This document shows positions 1-8,767 of a stretch of DNA of 64,000 bases, one piece after another. The stretch comes from Bradyrhizobium rifense (GTDB lineage Bacteria; Pseudomonadota; Alphaproteobacteria; Rhizobiales; Xanthobacteraceae): assembly GCF_008123425.1 (NCBI RefSeq), contig NZ_VSSS01000013.1, positions 21,811 to 85,810 on the forward strand. Direction: 5' to 3'. Position numbers and translations under genes: made by a program. The stretch's first letter is position 1. The number at the start of each line of letters is the position of its first letter. The notes under the pieces are model-generated. The model had not been told where the DNA came from. It searched no databases and saw nothing but the letters and a program-made list of their open reading frames with translations.

Positions 1-644
1 ACGGCAAGGCGCCACCGATGGCGGCGCCGGCTTACGACTGGTCCGGCTTCTACGTCGGCGTCTTCGGCGGCTGGGGTCTCGGCAATCACAACGTCAATAA
101 CGCGACCGGTCCGGCGGGCTTTGCCAATTTCACGGCGAACTACGAATCGACCGGTGGCCTTGGCGGCGGCGAGGTCGGCTACCAGTGGCAGAGCGGCAGC
201 ATTGTGGTTGGCGTCGAGGCGGACGGCTTCGGCTCGAACATCAAGGGCGGCGATAATTTCGCGCTCGGCTGGGACGACGCGACCAAGCTCGGCTGGGGCG
301 GTACGCTGCGGGCGCGCGGCGGCATCGCGGTCGATCGGCTGCTGCTGTTCTTCACCGGCGGCTGGGCTTATGGCGAGCTGACCCACACCAACACCAATCC
401 GGGCTTTGGCGTCGACACGTTCAAGGCAACACGCAGCGGTCTCGCTGCCGGCGGCGGCATCGCCTATGCGATCACCGACAATCTGATCGGGAAGTTCGAG
501 TATCGCTATCTCGATCTCGGCACCTTCCACCGCGATGCGCCGACCAACGGTGCGCTGCCTTATACGGTCGCCAACACCTATTCGGTGGTGACACTCGGAC
601 TCGACTTCAAGTTCGGCGGCAACGCGGTGGTCGCGAAGTACTGA
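1..644 (+). CDS. Omp25/31-like outer-membrane beta-barrel protein (5' end outside window)
   Basis: The frame is open from base 3 and reads GKAPPMAAPAYDWSGFYVG, the typical junction after the signal peptide in rhizobial Omp25/Omp31-family proteins. The ATG at 18 is therefore internal and the true start lies before the window. The visible part alternates Gly/aromatic-rich beta strands (GFYVGVFGGWG, GEVGYQWQSG, FEYRYLDLG) and ends in the strand VVTLGLDFKF plus nine extra residues. The family forms an 8-stranded barrel in the outer membrane. Function is inferred from family only. The small lipoprotein gene begins 22 bases downstream on the same strand. Confidence 0.85.
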   Translation, partial: GKAPPMAAPAYDWSGFYVGVFGGWGLGNHNVNNATGPAGFANFTANYESTGGLGGGEVGYQWQSGSIVVGVEADGFGSNIKGGDNFALGWDDATKLGWGGTLRARGGIAVDRLLLFFTGGWAYGELTHTNTNPGFGVDTFKATRSGLAAGGGIAYAITDNLIGKFEYRYLDLGTFHRDAPTNGALPYTVANTYSVVTLGLDFKFGGNAVVAKY

Positions 645-666
645 CGCGTCTGTGGGAGGAGACGGC

Positions 667-846
667 ATGACCGCTCAACGGCTAGGTCGGAAAGTCGCGA
701 TGATGATCGCTCTCGCAGGGCTCGGCGCTTGCCTTGCCGGCTGCGTGAGCGATCTCGGCGCCGCGAGCAACGCATCGGATCAGCAAGCGATGCGCTACTA
801 TGGCGGCCCGAAATATCCGATGTGGCGGGCGCCTGCCGAGAATTAG
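667..846 (+). CDS. small lipoprotein
   Basis: This gene encodes 59 residues. The ATG at 667 is preceded by GGGAGGA at 654-660; a GTG at 652 in the same frame lies before this ribosome binding site and is rejected. A hydrophobic signal segment ends in the lipobox LAGC with Cys26 as the lipidation site. The mature part is only about 33 residues and ends in GGPKYPMWRAPAEN. It follows the outer-membrane protein gene closely and may be co-transcribed. I do not recognise a domain; a cell-envelope location is inferred from the lipobox. Confidence 0.7.
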   Translation: MTAQRLGRKVAMMIALAGLGACLAGCVSDLGAASNASDQQAMRYYGGPKYPMWRAPAEN

Positions 847-1065
847 CGCGGACCACCGATCGGAAACGGAACATCCGGACGACGCCCCGGGTCGCGCGGC
901 TGACCGTCATCCAAGCTTACATGGATCTGACGGCTGGCACCGAATGGCGGGGCCGGCCAGCACGCGTTTTTTGCTGGCCGAACGCTGCCGAATGGTGGAA
1001 GAGAGCAGGGACACAACTTCAATCCCTGTCGTGGCGGCGACCGGCCGAATATCGGGCGTTAAGGA

Positions 1066-1740
1066 ATGCGTCTTCTGATCGTCGAGGACAATGTCGAGCT
1101 GTCGCGGCTCGTGGCCAGCGGGCTGGCGGCGGCCGGCTATGAGAGCGACATCGTTGGCAGCACCGAGGAGGCGCGCGAGGCGGTGCACAACGTCACCTAC
1201 GCCGCGATGATCCTCGATCTCGGCCTGCCCGACGGCGACGGCCTGTCGGTGTTGCGCGAGCTGCGGCGGCAGATGGAACCGCTGCCGGTGCTGGTACTGA
1301 CCGCGCGCGGGGGCGTGCAGGACCGCGTCAACGGCCTGCGCAGCGGTGCCGACGACTACCTGGCAAAGCCGTTCGCGATGGAGGAGCTGGTGGCACGGCT
1401 TGAGGCGATCCTGCGTCGTCCGGGCCAGTTGCTCGGCCGCTCGCTGCGGCTCGCCAATCTCGTCTACGATACCGAAAGCCGCCAGATATTCATCGACGAC
1501 AAGCCGCGGATCATCTCGTCGCGCGAGACCTCGGTGCTGGAGATCCTGCTGCGCCGGCAGGGGCGGGTGGTGCCGAAGAAGAACGTCGAAGATCACATCT
1601 TCGGGCTCGAGGGCGAGGTCGCCTCCAACGCGGTCGAGGTGTATGTCTCCCGGCTGCGCAAGCAACTTGCCGAGCATGGCGCCAAGGTCGTGATCCACAC
1701 CATCCGCGGCGTCGGCTACATGATGGCCGAGGAGAAATAA
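1066..1740 (+). CDS. OmpR-family response regulator
   Basis: This 224-residue protein has an N-terminal receiver domain with the acidic pair E7/D8, phospho-acceptor D51 (MILDLGLPDGDG), T79 and K101. A C-terminal winged-helix DNA-binding domain (about residues 130-220) ends RGVGYMMAEEK. It is a two-component transcription factor of the TctD/QseB type. The start ATG at 1066 gives the canonical MRLLIVEDN beginning. The histidine kinase gene starts one base after its stop, so the two are surely co-transcribed. Targets are unknown. Confidence 0.93.
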   Translation: MRLLIVEDNVELSRLVASGLAAAGYESDIVGSTEEAREAVHNVTYAAMILDLGLPDGDGLSVLRELRRQMEPLPVLVLTARGGVQDRVNGLRSGADDYLAKPFAMEELVARLEAILRRPGQLLGRSLRLANLVYDTESRQIFIDDKPRIISSRETSVLEILLRRQGRVVPKKNVEDHIFGLEGEVASNAVEVYVSRLRKQLAEHGAKVVIHTIRGVGYMMAEEK

Positions 1741-1741
1741 A

Positions 1742-3097
1742 TTGGCCGCCGCCGGGTTGTTCACCAGGCCATCGTTCAAATCGCTGATCTCGCGCATCGT
1801 GTTCCTGCACATCATCGCGATCGCGGTGGTGGCGATCTTCCTGCCGCTGGTGTTGTTCTGGCTGCTGAACTCCGAGATCGATCAGCTGCATCGCGCTGCG
1901 ATGCGCGCCCAGGCCGAGACGCTGGCCGAGCGTATCGCGGTCCGGCCAGACGGCAAGGTGACATTCAATCTGCCCGAGAGCCTTCGCGGTCTCTATTCGG
2001 AAGCCTATGGCCGCTATCAGTACGACATCCGCGACGCCGACGGCCGCCTGCTGTTCTCGTCGCACAAGAAGACCGGTGACGTGGAGTCAGATTCGATTTC
2101 CGGCGCCGATGTGACCCAGACGATCGGCGACACCATTGTTCGCATTCAGGTGGCGGAAGATCTGTCGCATCGCGACGTCATCACCGACGACATCGTGTCC
2201 AACTTCTTCCGCCGGGTCGGCTGGATCACCATCCCCATTCTCCTGATCCTGCTCGCCATCGATATCATCATCTTCCGCCGCGCCATCGCGCCGTTGTGGA
2301 TGGCTTCGGAGGAAGCCAGCAATATCGGCCCGTCGCGTACCGACGTCCGCCTGCCGACGGAGCAGATTCCGCGCGAGATCATGCCGCTCGTCACCGCCGT
2401 CAACCAGGCGCTGGATCGCCTCGAGGACGGTTTTCGCGTGCAGCGCCAGTTCACGGCCGACGCCGCCCATCAACTGCGCACGCCGCTTGCGATCCTGCGG
2501 ACGCGGATCGAGACGCTTGGCGATGGCGCCGCAAGGCAGGCGCTGCATGACGACATCGAAGGCATGAGCCGGATCGTCGCCCAGCTCCTGGAGATCGCCG
2601 AACTCGATACGCTGGTGCTCGATCCCGGCGAGACCGCCGATCTGCGCGCTGTCTGCGCCGAAGTCGTGGGCGCGATCGCGCCGTTCGCGATCGCCCAGCA
2701 CAAGGACATCGCGCTCCGGGGCGCCGACGCGCCGGTGATGATCCACGGCAATTCCGAGATGCTCCAGCGCGCGGTCTTCAACCTCGCCGAAAACGCCATC
2801 AAGTTCACCGCACAGGAGACCTCGGTCGACGTCGAGGTCGGCGACGATGGTTCGGTGCGCGTGCGCGATTGCGGCCCGGGCGTCACGGAAGCCGAACGCG
2901 AGCTGATCTTCCAGCGTTTCTGGCGCCGGGATCGCCAGCGCAGCGACGGCGCGGGCCTGGGGCTTTCGATCGTGCGCGGCGTCGCCGACGATCACGCCGC
3001 AACGGTTGCGGTGGACAATCTCCCCGGCGGCGGCGCCGAGTTCACGCTGCGGTTCAGGTTGGCGGAGGAGAGTTCCTCCGCCCCCGACCGAAGCTGA
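1742..3097 (+). CDS. sensor histidine kinase, partner of the upstream response regulator
   Basis: This gene encodes 451 residues from a TTG start immediately after the regulator stop. A first membrane segment (about 20-43), a periplasmic sensor loop (about 44-158) and a second membrane segment (about 160-178) precede a HAMP-like linker. The HisKA helix carries AAHQLRTP with phospho-acceptor His243. The ATPase domain shows the N box NLAENAIKF, the G1 box DCGPGVTEAE and the G2 box GAGLGLSIVRG. It phosphorylates the 1066-1740 regulator by inference from operon structure. The periplasmic loop resembles the short 2CSK_N sensor of TctE/QseC kinases. The signal is unknown; the neighbouring genes are an envelope protein and a peptidase. 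Confidence 0.92.
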   Translation: MAAAGLFTRPSFKSLISRIVFLHIIAIAVVAIFLPLVLFWLLNSEIDQLHRAAMRAQAETLAERIAVRPDGKVTFNLPESLRGLYSEAYGRYQYDIRDADGRLLFSSHKKTGDVESDSISGADVTQTIGDTIVRIQVAEDLSHRDVITDDIVSNFFRRVGWITIPILLILLAIDIIIFRRAIAPLWMASEEASNIGPSRTDVRLPTEQIPREIMPLVTAVNQALDRLEDGFRVQRQFTADAAHQLRTPLAILRTRIETLGDGAARQALHDDIEGMSRIVAQLLEIAELDTLVLDPGETADLRAVCAEVVGAIAPFAIAQHKDIALRGADAPVMIHGNSEMLQRAVFNLAENAIKFTAQETSVDVEVGDDGSVRVRDCGPGVTEAERELIFQRFWRRDRQRSDGAGLGLSIVRGVADDHAATVAVDNLPGGGAEFTLRFRLAEESSSAPDRS

Positions 3098-3100
3098 CCG

Positions 3101-4390
3101 CTATTTCAGCTTGCCGGTGGACAGATCCATGATCATGCGCGTGGTCAGGTAGAGACGCGGCACGATGGTGTCGAGCTTCACATATTCGGCGTCGTTGGAA
3201 TGCGCGCCGAAGCCCGACAGGCCCATGCCTTCGACCACGGCGCCCTTGGCCTTGAGCGCGGCAAACGCGGCGTCGGTGCCGCCGCCGGTCGCCTTCTCGT
3301 CGACCTTGAGGGGCATCCCGATCTCCCCGTAGATCGTCTTGCCGTAGGCCGCGACGCGGCGCGAGGCGTCGTTGGCTTCCAGCGGCGGACGGCGCACCTC
3401 GAACTTCAGCTCGACCTTGGAATCGGGCAGCAGGCGATTCTTGATCTTGTCCTGCAGCGCCTTCTCCAACTCGTCGAAATCCGACACCTTGAGCGCGCGC
3501 GCATCGGCCTGGGCCGTGGCTTCGGCAGGGATCACGTTGCGGTTGGTGCCGGCCTTGGAGACCGTCCAGTTCAGCTTCAGGCCCTGCTCGGGCTTTGACA
3601 GGTCCTTCATCTGCAGCACCTGGTGCGAGAGCTCGTAGAGCGCATTGATGCCGCCCTCGGGCCGCGCGCCCGCATGCGAGGACTTGCCGGTCACCGTGAG
3701 ATAGGCCGAGCCGATGCCGCTGGTGGCGAGCCGCAGCGTGCCGTCGGTGCCGCCGCCCTCGAACGAGAACACGACGTCCTGATCGGCGGCGAATTTGGTG
3801 ATGGTGCTGCGCCAGCCGGGCGAGGAGATCTCTTCATCGCCGTTGGTGAGCACCGTGAGCGTGCCATAGTCCTTGAAATTCAGCTTCTGCAGCATCGCCA
3901 CAGTGTGGAGAATGAGGGCGACGCCCTGCTTGTCGTCGGCAATGCCGAGGCCGTAGGCCTTGTCGCCGTCGATGCGGAACGGCTGGTCCTTCAGCATGCC
4001 CTTCAGGTACACCGTGTCCATATGGGCGATCAGCATGATCTTCTTAGCTCCGGTGCCCTTGAAGACGGCGTGCACGGCCGGGCCGATCTTCTCCGGCGTG
4101 TCGTCGAGGCGATAGATGTCGGTGGGCTGCAGGATCTCCACCGTGCCGCCGATCTGCTTGAGCTGGTCGGCCACGCGGCCTGCGATCAGGTTCAGGCCCT
4201 CGAAATCCTTGCTGCCGGATTCGATGCTGACGAGATCGCGCAGCGTGTCGAGCAGCGGCTGCTGCTCCTTCTGCGCCAGCGCGTGAACCTCGGCCATCGG
4301 CTCGGCATGCGCCGCAGTTGCGGCACAGGCGAGCCAGAGCGAGGCGATCAAGGAACCAGTGAGCGAGGAAGCGGAGTGCGATCGGAGCAT
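3101..4390 (-). CDS. exported M20-family metallopeptidase (glutamate carboxypeptidase-like)
   Basis: This 429-residue protein has a clear signal peptide (cleavage near AAHAE30), so it is periplasmic. M20 dizinc features are visible: LIAHMDTVY with ligand His123 and catalytic Asp125, GIADDKQG with the bridging Asp near 152, and NGDEEISSPG with the catalytic Glu pair near 186-187. A late GAHSND carries the distal His. The dimerisation domain lies in between (SSHAGARPEGGINA). Known relatives are carboxypeptidase G2-type enzymes that release C-terminal Glu or hydrolyse folate-like conjugates; the substrate here is undetermined. It converges on the histidine kinase gene with only three bases between the stops. 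Confidence 0.88.
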   Translation of the reverse strand: MLRSHSASSLTGSLIASLWLACAATAAHAEPMAEVHALAQKEQQPLLDTLRDLVSIESGSKDFEGLNLIAGRVADQLKQIGGTVEILQPTDIYRLDDTPEKIGPAVHAVFKGTGAKKIMLIAHMDTVYLKGMLKDQPFRIDGDKAYGLGIADDKQGVALILHTVAMLQKLNFKDYGTLTVLTNGDEEISSPGWRSTITKFAADQDVVFSFEGGGTDGTLRLATSGIGSAYLTVTGKSSHAGARPEGGINALYELSHQVLQMKDLSKPEQGLKLNWTVSKAGTNRNVIPAEATAQADARALKVSDFDELEKALQDKIKNRLLPDSKVELKFEVRRPPLEANDASRRVAAYGKTIYGEIGMPLKVDEKATGGGTDAAFAALKAKGAVVEGMGLSGFGAHSNDAEYVKLDTIVPRLYLTTRMIMDLSTGKLK

Positions 4391-4465
4391 AAGCGGGATC
4401 CATCGGTTGGATGATGGCCCGGTATGCCAGCGTTTCTAACGCTTGTCACTCGGCACTGATGCTGC

Positions 4466-4491
4466 AAGGCCCCGGCGTCGACCGGGGCCTT
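4466..4491 (-). terminator. hairpin downstream of the 4515-4943 gene
   Basis: A perfect 10-bp stem (AAGGCCCCGG and CCGGGGCCTT) encloses a 6-base loop. It sits 23 bases after the stop of the minus-strand gene at 4515. Only a short T run follows, so it may be a weak intrinsic terminator or a 3' end-protecting hairpin. Confidence 0.6.
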
Positions 4492-4514
4492 CTGTTGCCG
4501 CGCCGCGAGCCGGG

Positions 4515-4943
4515 TTACTGGCAGCGGTACATCCGGCCGTCGTCCATTTTGGTTATCGTGCCGGGCTCGCAGACCATGCCGTTTCGTCTCCGCCAGTCCT
4601 CCCGAGAGTAGCCGTATGCCGCGTAAGGTCCGCTACCAGAAGAGTAGCCTGGATCGCTGTAATAGGGGCTTCCCCATCCCCCGTAAGGTGATGTCGCCGC
4701 GACCGCTGCCGCCGTGCCGACCGCGACGGCGCCTGCCGCGACTGCGCCTGCTCCATACACGCCCCGTCGCGTCTGTCGACGCGCAACGCCGGCGACACTG
4801 ACGGGCGTCAGAGGACGACCGACCCGCGCCTGGGCGCTCTCGACCGATAGCGAGAGACCGCTTTGCTCGGACCAGGCAAAGGAGAGCAGCGCCGCAGACG
4901 AGAAGGCGCAAGCAGCTAGGGCAATCTTTCTTACATGCTTCAT
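4515..4943 (-). CDS. small exported Gly/Ala/Tyr-rich protein of unknown function
   Basis: This gene encodes 142 residues. The ATG at 4943 is preceded by GGAGAAAGCCC; an upstream in-frame start at 5036 would place codons over the regulatory palindrome and is rejected. A signal peptide (MKHVRKIALAACAFSSAALLS) is followed by a basic segment, an Ala/Val/Gly-rich stretch that could insert in a membrane (GAGAVAAGAVAVGTAAAVAA), a Gly/Ser/Tyr-rich part, and a conserved-looking end with GMVCEPGTITKMDDGRMYRCQ split around Cys residues. I do not recognise the family. A perfect TTGAT-N4-ATCAA box 63 bases upstream suggests control by an FNR/FixK-type regulator and hence by oxygen. Confidence 0.7.
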   Translation of the reverse strand: MKHVRKIALAACAFSSAALLSFAWSEQSGLSLSVESAQARVGRPLTPVSVAGVARRQTRRGVYGAGAVAAGAVAVGTAAAVAATSPYGGWGSPYYSDPGYSSGSGPYAAYGYSREDWRRRNGMVCEPGTITKMDDGRMYRCQ

Positions 4944-5006
4944 GGGCTTTCTCCGTTGCAGAAGAGACAACGCGCGCACGTTTGTCGTTCGCTGTTGCAA
5001 CAACGG

Positions 5007-5020
5007 TTGATCCATATCAA
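5007..5020. promoter_or_regulatory. FNR/FixK-type box upstream of 4515-4943
   Basis: TTGATCCATATCAA is a perfect 14-bp palindrome matching the Crp/FNR-family consensus TTGAT-N4-ATCAA and the Bradyrhizobium FixK2 pattern TTG(A/C)-N6-(T/G)CAA. Its centre is about 70 bases from the start codon at 4943. With activator binding at -41 this would give a leader of about 30 bases. Confidence 0.7.
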
Positions 5021-5174
5021 CGAGTGCGACGCGCAATCTGAGATGCCGATAAAGTCTTCGTTACCGCAAAGTGTGATCCATCGTTGCACCGTCCGCATCG
5101 GGGCGCGTGAGGAGCGCGTGTTGTGCGCATCATTTGCGCGTTCATACCGATCGAGGAGCTGCTCGCGTTCGTGC

Positions 5175-5936
5175 TCATGGCGGCAGGAATGCCGCGTCCT
5201 GCTCAAGCTGGTCAACCAGCACCGCTTCGGTCGGCCGCTCGAATACGAAGCGAGAGGTCACTGATATCGCGGCGCCGGCACTGCCATCCTGGCCTATGAG
5301 GATGAGGCCGGCTCCGCCATTGGCTACATTCAGAATGGCCTCCTCGCCGCTCCAGGTCTTGATCGGGTCCATTCCAATGACGAGAAATTCGCCCAAGGGC
5401 TGGTCGAGATATTGAAGCCTCAACTGAGGACCGACCTCCGCTGCGGCAATCCCCAGACCCAGCCGCTTGGCGCGCTCGTAGATTGCGGCCAAGGTCATAG
5501 TGTCCGTCTCAAAGCCGAGTGCGGCCGCCGACACAGTGACGAGATCCACTTCCTTTCTTATCGTACTTACGATGAAGGCCGGCCGAGCGAGGATTTCCGC
5601 AGCCGATCCTCCGACGTGGCAGCCGATTGCGTCCAGGGCGTTTCGAAGGGTGAGCGAATTTGAATAACTGCCGAGAGTAATCCTCTTCCACACCGGGAGA
5701 TCGGCAATTGATCTGACTGGCGTGATCTGTGCATGACTTGAGGAAGCCGTCTTCAGCTTCAACTGGTTCTGCAACACATCTCGTGCGCTGCATTGCGCAC
5801 CAGCTTCAGTCGCGAACTGGAAGATGCACACGGCGCAGAACATCGTGGTCAAGAGACGACGGTTATGATGATGTGCTGCTATCGAACAATGCTGTCGTGC
5901 TCGGCGGTCAATTTCCTGATGAAAATCTTGGTCCAT
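5175..5936 (-). CDS. exported protein of unknown function
   Basis: This gene encodes 253 residues from the ATG at 5936, preceded by GCGAGGTTGCC. A longer form from 5978 lacks a ribosome binding site. The N-terminus is basic and His-rich, then a hydrophobic segment (LLTTMFCAVCIFQFATEAGAQ) looks like a late signal peptide with cleavage near AGAQ. Two conserved-looking Cys residues follow (AQCSARD, AIGCHVGG). The rest mixes short beta-like strands with no motif I recognise. The sequence is less Ala/Gly-biased and slightly lower in GC than its neighbours. No function is proposed. Confidence 0.6.
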   Translation of the reverse strand: MDQDFHQEIDRRARQHCSIAAHHHNRRLLTTMFCAVCIFQFATEAGAQCSARDVLQNQLKLKTASSSHAQITPVRSIADLPVWKRITLGSYSNSLTLRNALDAIGCHVGGSAAEILARPAFIVSTIRKEVDLVTVSAAALGFETDTMTLAAIYERAKRLGLGIAAAEVGPQLRLQYLDQPLGEFLVIGMDPIKTWSGEEAILNVANGGAGLILIGQDGSAGAAISVTSRFVFERPTEAVLVDQLEQDAAFLPP

Positions 5937-6328
5937 GGCAACCTCGCTTGCGTGAGGCGCGGACAATACGATTTGCAAAGTGTCTTATAGAATTGGTCGG
6001 TCAGTCCGCGTCGTAATGGATTTCTGAAAGTGGCTGTCAGCTTAACCCCGATGGCGAGCGTGAACATCGGAAATTTCGAGATATCCGGGACCGTATCGGG
6101 GCAAGTATGCTGACGTGGCTTGCACAATGCCGGTGCGCCGGCACCGTTCAATCGAGAAACGCGCCCCTTGATGGTGCTCGCGAGCAGTTCAATTTCAGCG
6201 CGATAGCCGATGCAAAATATCGGCGCCCGTCGCAACCGGCGGCCCAAGGTCGCCGATGCACCTTCTCTCGCATCCGCCTTCGTCAAGGCTTCGGCGGACA
6301 TGAGGGGAGAAGAAAGAAAGCGCGTCCG
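5937..6328. other. 392-base gene-free stretch between an unknown gene and dctM
   Basis: No credible gene is visible. A 140-residue open frame on the minus strand (5879-6301) lacks a ribosome binding site and overlaps the 5936 start. Its N-terminal codons are just the translation of a TCCGCC...GGCGGA palindromic element at 6273-6298. The rest must hold the promoter of the 5175-5936 gene. Confidence 0.5.
6273..6298. repeat. TCCGCC...GGCGGA palindromic element after dctM
   Basis: TCCGCCTTCG and CTTCGGCGGA flank TCAAGG. The element can fold either by its outer TCCGCC/GGCGGA arms or as an inner GCCTT-CGTC-AAGGC hairpin. From general knowledge, short elements of this style are dispersed between genes in Bradyrhizobium genomes. 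Only one clear copy was seen here. It may also act as a 3' end hairpin for the dctQM transcript. Confidence 0.45.
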
Positions 6329-7930
6329 CTACTTCTGCGGCGGGCCGAGATCCAGCGGCGGCAGGTCGATCTGCGGCACCTCGATCCTGACCTTGTCGAG
6401 GTCGACATTGACCGGCTTGTCCAGCAGGCCCGTCACCGTGATCGGGAAGGCGATCACGATCAGCACCATGATCATCTGGAGGCCGATCCAGGGCATCGCG
6501 CCCCAATAGATGTCCGAGCTCTTCACTTCCTTCGGCGCGACGCCGCGTAAGTAGAACAGCGCGAAGCCGAACGGCGGATGCAGGAACGAGGTCTGCATGT
6601 TGACGCAGAGCATGACGCCGAACCAGATCAGAGCGGGTCCGTCGCCGACGACGGGTCCCAGAATCTTCTGCGCGATCGGCGCGATCATCGGCAGGATGAT
6701 GAAGGCGATCTCGAAGAAGTCGAGGAAGAACGCCAGGAAGAAGATGAAGAGGTTGATGAAGATCAGGAAGCCCCAGACGCCGCCGGGCAGCGAGGTCAGC
6801 AGGTGCTCGAGCCAGACGCCGCCGGAGACGCCGAGGAACACCACGGAGAAGCAGGTCGAGCCGATCAGGATGAAGGTGACCATGCAGGTGAGGCGCATGG
6901 TGGATTCGTAACCCTGCTTGATCAGGTCGCGCAGGTCGGGGATGCGCGCTGCCTGGATGCAGATCCAGGCCACCGCCAGGTAGGTCACAGCGAACGCGAT
7001 CTTGAAGATGACGTTCTCGGTGAACAGCATCGCGACGATGGTGCCGATGCCGGCAGCGATCACGCCGATGATCAGGATCTTGCGGTCGGTCGAGGAGAAG
7101 TCCTTGTGGTGGATCGCGGCGAGCACGATGGCGCCGACCGCGCCCATGGCGCCGGCTTCGGTCGGGGTCGCGAGGCCCATCATCATGGTGCCCAGCACGA
7201 CGAAGATCAGCACGGCCGACGGGATGATGCCCATCAGGCACTTCTTCCACAGCGCCCAGCCCGTCAGCGTGCGCGCTTCCAGCGGCACCGGCGGCACGTG
7301 GTCCGGCTTGACCAGGCCGAGGATGAAGGTATAGCCGGCGAACAGCATGATCTGGAACACCGAGGGGCCCCAGGCGCCGAGATACATGTCGCCGACCGAC
7401 TTGCCGAGCTGGTCGGCGAGCACGATCAGCACCAGCGAGGGCGGCACCAGCTGCGTGATGGTGCCGGAGGCCGCCAGCACGCCGGTGATGTAGCGCATGT
7501 TGTAGCCGTAGCGGATCATCACCGGCATCGAGATCAGCGCCATGGCGATGACCTGTGCGGCGACCGTGCCGGTGATGGCGCCGAGGATGAAGCCGACGAT
7601 GATGACGGAATAGCCGAGACCGCCGCGGATCGGGCCGAACAACTGGCCCATCGAATCCAGCATGTCCTCGGCCAGCCCACATCTCTCCAATATGGCGCCC
7701 ATGAAGGTGAAGAACGGGATCGCGAGCAGCAGCTCGTTGGAGAGGACGCTGCCGAACACGCGGCCTGGGATCGCCTGGAGGAAGTTGAGGTCGAAGAAGC
7801 CGAGATGGATGGCGAGGAAGCCGAAGGAGAGGCCGACAGCGGCAAGCGTGAACGCGACGGGGAAGCCGAGCAGCATCACCAGAACCAGGCCGCCGAACAT
7901 CAACGGCGGCATCATCTCCAGCGTGATCAT
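6329..7930 (-). CDS. dctM: TRAP transporter large permease (DctM-like)
   Basis: This gene encodes 533 residues, longer than the usual ~430 of DctM because of an expanded central region. It is very hydrophobic with about a dozen membrane segments and ends in a Pro-rich cytoplasmic tail (EVPQIDLPPLDLGPPQK). It shows the family's repeated helical blocks (VLMMLLGFPVAF-like start, FFTFMGAILERCGLAEDMLD, LVPPSLVLIVLADQLGKSVGDM). TRAP transporters import organic acids using an ion gradient and a periplasmic binding protein. The start overlaps the dctQ stop (ATGA), so the two are translationally coupled. No DctP binding-protein gene is adjacent. Confidence 0.9.
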   Translation of the reverse strand: MITLEMMPPLMFGGLVLVMLLGFPVAFTLAAVGLSFGFLAIHLGFFDLNFLQAIPGRVFGSVLSNELLLAIPFFTFMGAILERCGLAEDMLDSMGQLFGPIRGGLGYSVIIVGFILGAITGTVAAQVIAMALISMPVMIRYGYNMRYITGVLAASGTITQLVPPSLVLIVLADQLGKSVGDMYLGAWGPSVFQIMLFAGYTFILGLVKPDHVPPVPLEARTLTGWALWKKCLMGIIPSAVLIFVVLGTMMMGLATPTEAGAMGAVGAIVLAAIHHKDFSSTDRKILIIGVIAAGIGTIVAMLFTENVIFKIAFAVTYLAVAWICIQAARIPDLRDLIKQGYESTMRLTCMVTFILIGSTCFSVVFLGVSGGVWLEHLLTSLPGGVWGFLIFINLFIFFLAFFLDFFEIAFIILPMIAPIAQKILGPVVGDGPALIWFGVMLCVNMQTSFLHPPFGFALFYLRGVAPKEVKSSDIYWGAMPWIGLQMIMVLIVIAFPITVTGLLDKPVNVDLDKVRIEVPQIDLPPLDLGPPQK

Positions 7931-8466
7931 TGAGTCGGCCTCTCATACTTGGCGTCGATCGTCACATAGCCCTGGAGAGCCGCGATACGCTTGATGACTT
8001 CGGAAACTCCCTGCAATGCCAGCAACACGAAGCCGGCGGGGATCACGAACTTGATGGGCCAGCGGATCAGGCCGCCGGCATTGCCCGACATCTCGCCGAC
8101 GTTGTAGGCCTGCATGAAGAACGGCCAGGACAGGTAGGCGAGCAGGAGACAGGAGGGGATCAGGAAGAACAACGTGCCGATCATGTCGAGCCAGAGCTGG
8201 CCGCGCTCGGACAGCATCAAATACATGATCTCGACGCGGACATGCTCGTTGCGCTTGAAGGTATAGGACGCGCCGAACATCACCAGGATCGCGAACATGT
8301 ACCATTGCAGCTCCAGCCACCCGTTCGACGAGGAGCTGAAGGCGTAGCGGATCATGGCGTTGGCCGCGCTGACCAGGCAGGCGAGAAGCACGAGCAGGTT
8401 ACAGACGTACCCAATCTTTTCATTGAGGGCGTCGATGGCGTTGCTCAACGCCAGCAATGGACGCAT
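7927..8466 (-). CDS. dctQ: TRAP transporter small permease (DctQ-like)
   Basis: This 179-residue protein has four predicted membrane helices (YVCNLLVLLACLVSAANAMIRY, LELQWYMFAILVMFGASYTF, LWLDMIGTLFFLIPSCLLLAY, FVIPAGFVLLALQGVSEVIK). It carries the DctQ signature around WLELQWY...NEHVRVE. It forms the membrane complex with the large permease whose gene overlaps its stop. The 300 bases upstream hold no DctP gene, so the binding protein must be encoded elsewhere or lost. Confidence 0.88.
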   Translation of the reverse strand: MRPLLALSNAIDALNEKIGYVCNLLVLLACLVSAANAMIRYAFSSSSNGWLELQWYMFAILVMFGASYTFKRNEHVRVEIMYLMLSERGQLWLDMIGTLFFLIPSCLLLAYLSWPFFMQAYNVGEMSGNAGGLIRWPIKFVIPAGFVLLALQGVSEVIKRIAALQGYVTIDAKYERPTQ

Positions 8467-8767
8467 CTTACTTTCTCTCCGTCGCCGTCGCGGCCCAACA
8501 CTTTACGGGAGGCTTCAGCACGCATCGCAGAGCCCGCGTGCAAAAAGCACGCGACCGCACGGATCACAGTCCGAAAGCGATTGCGGCGTCAGTCCTCCCC
8601 TCGTGCCTTGCCGTCTTGACCGCGACCGCCTACGGGGCGGGCCGGCTTATTGCTGCCGGGCAAGCAAAGGCGGTCGCACCAAACCAGCGGGCTTGTGCGC
8701 CGTCAATCGGAAAATGGGCAAATTGACGCCGGGTCAAAAGCTTAGGTTGGCGGCGGGCGACGAATCC
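8467..8767. other. 301-base gene-free stretch between dctQ and moaA
   Basis: No supported gene is visible. The stretch must hold the dctQM promoter and the 3' end of moaA, both on the minus strand. No strong palindrome was found. Confidence 0.4.

Noticed and set aside
3623..4414. 263-residue plus-strand frame opposite the M20 peptidase
   Set aside because: A complementary-strand shadow; no domain, while the peptidase has complete catalytic motifs.
5879..6301. 140-residue minus-strand open frame upstream of the 5175-5936 gene
   Set aside because: No ribosome binding site, overlap with the better-supported start at 5936, and its N-terminus is the translation of a palindromic element.
6195..7946. 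583-residue Arg-rich frame antiparallel in phase to dctM
   Set aside because: It is a shifted-frame shadow of dctM on the same strand, with His/Arg-rich low-complexity composition typical of high-GC shadows.
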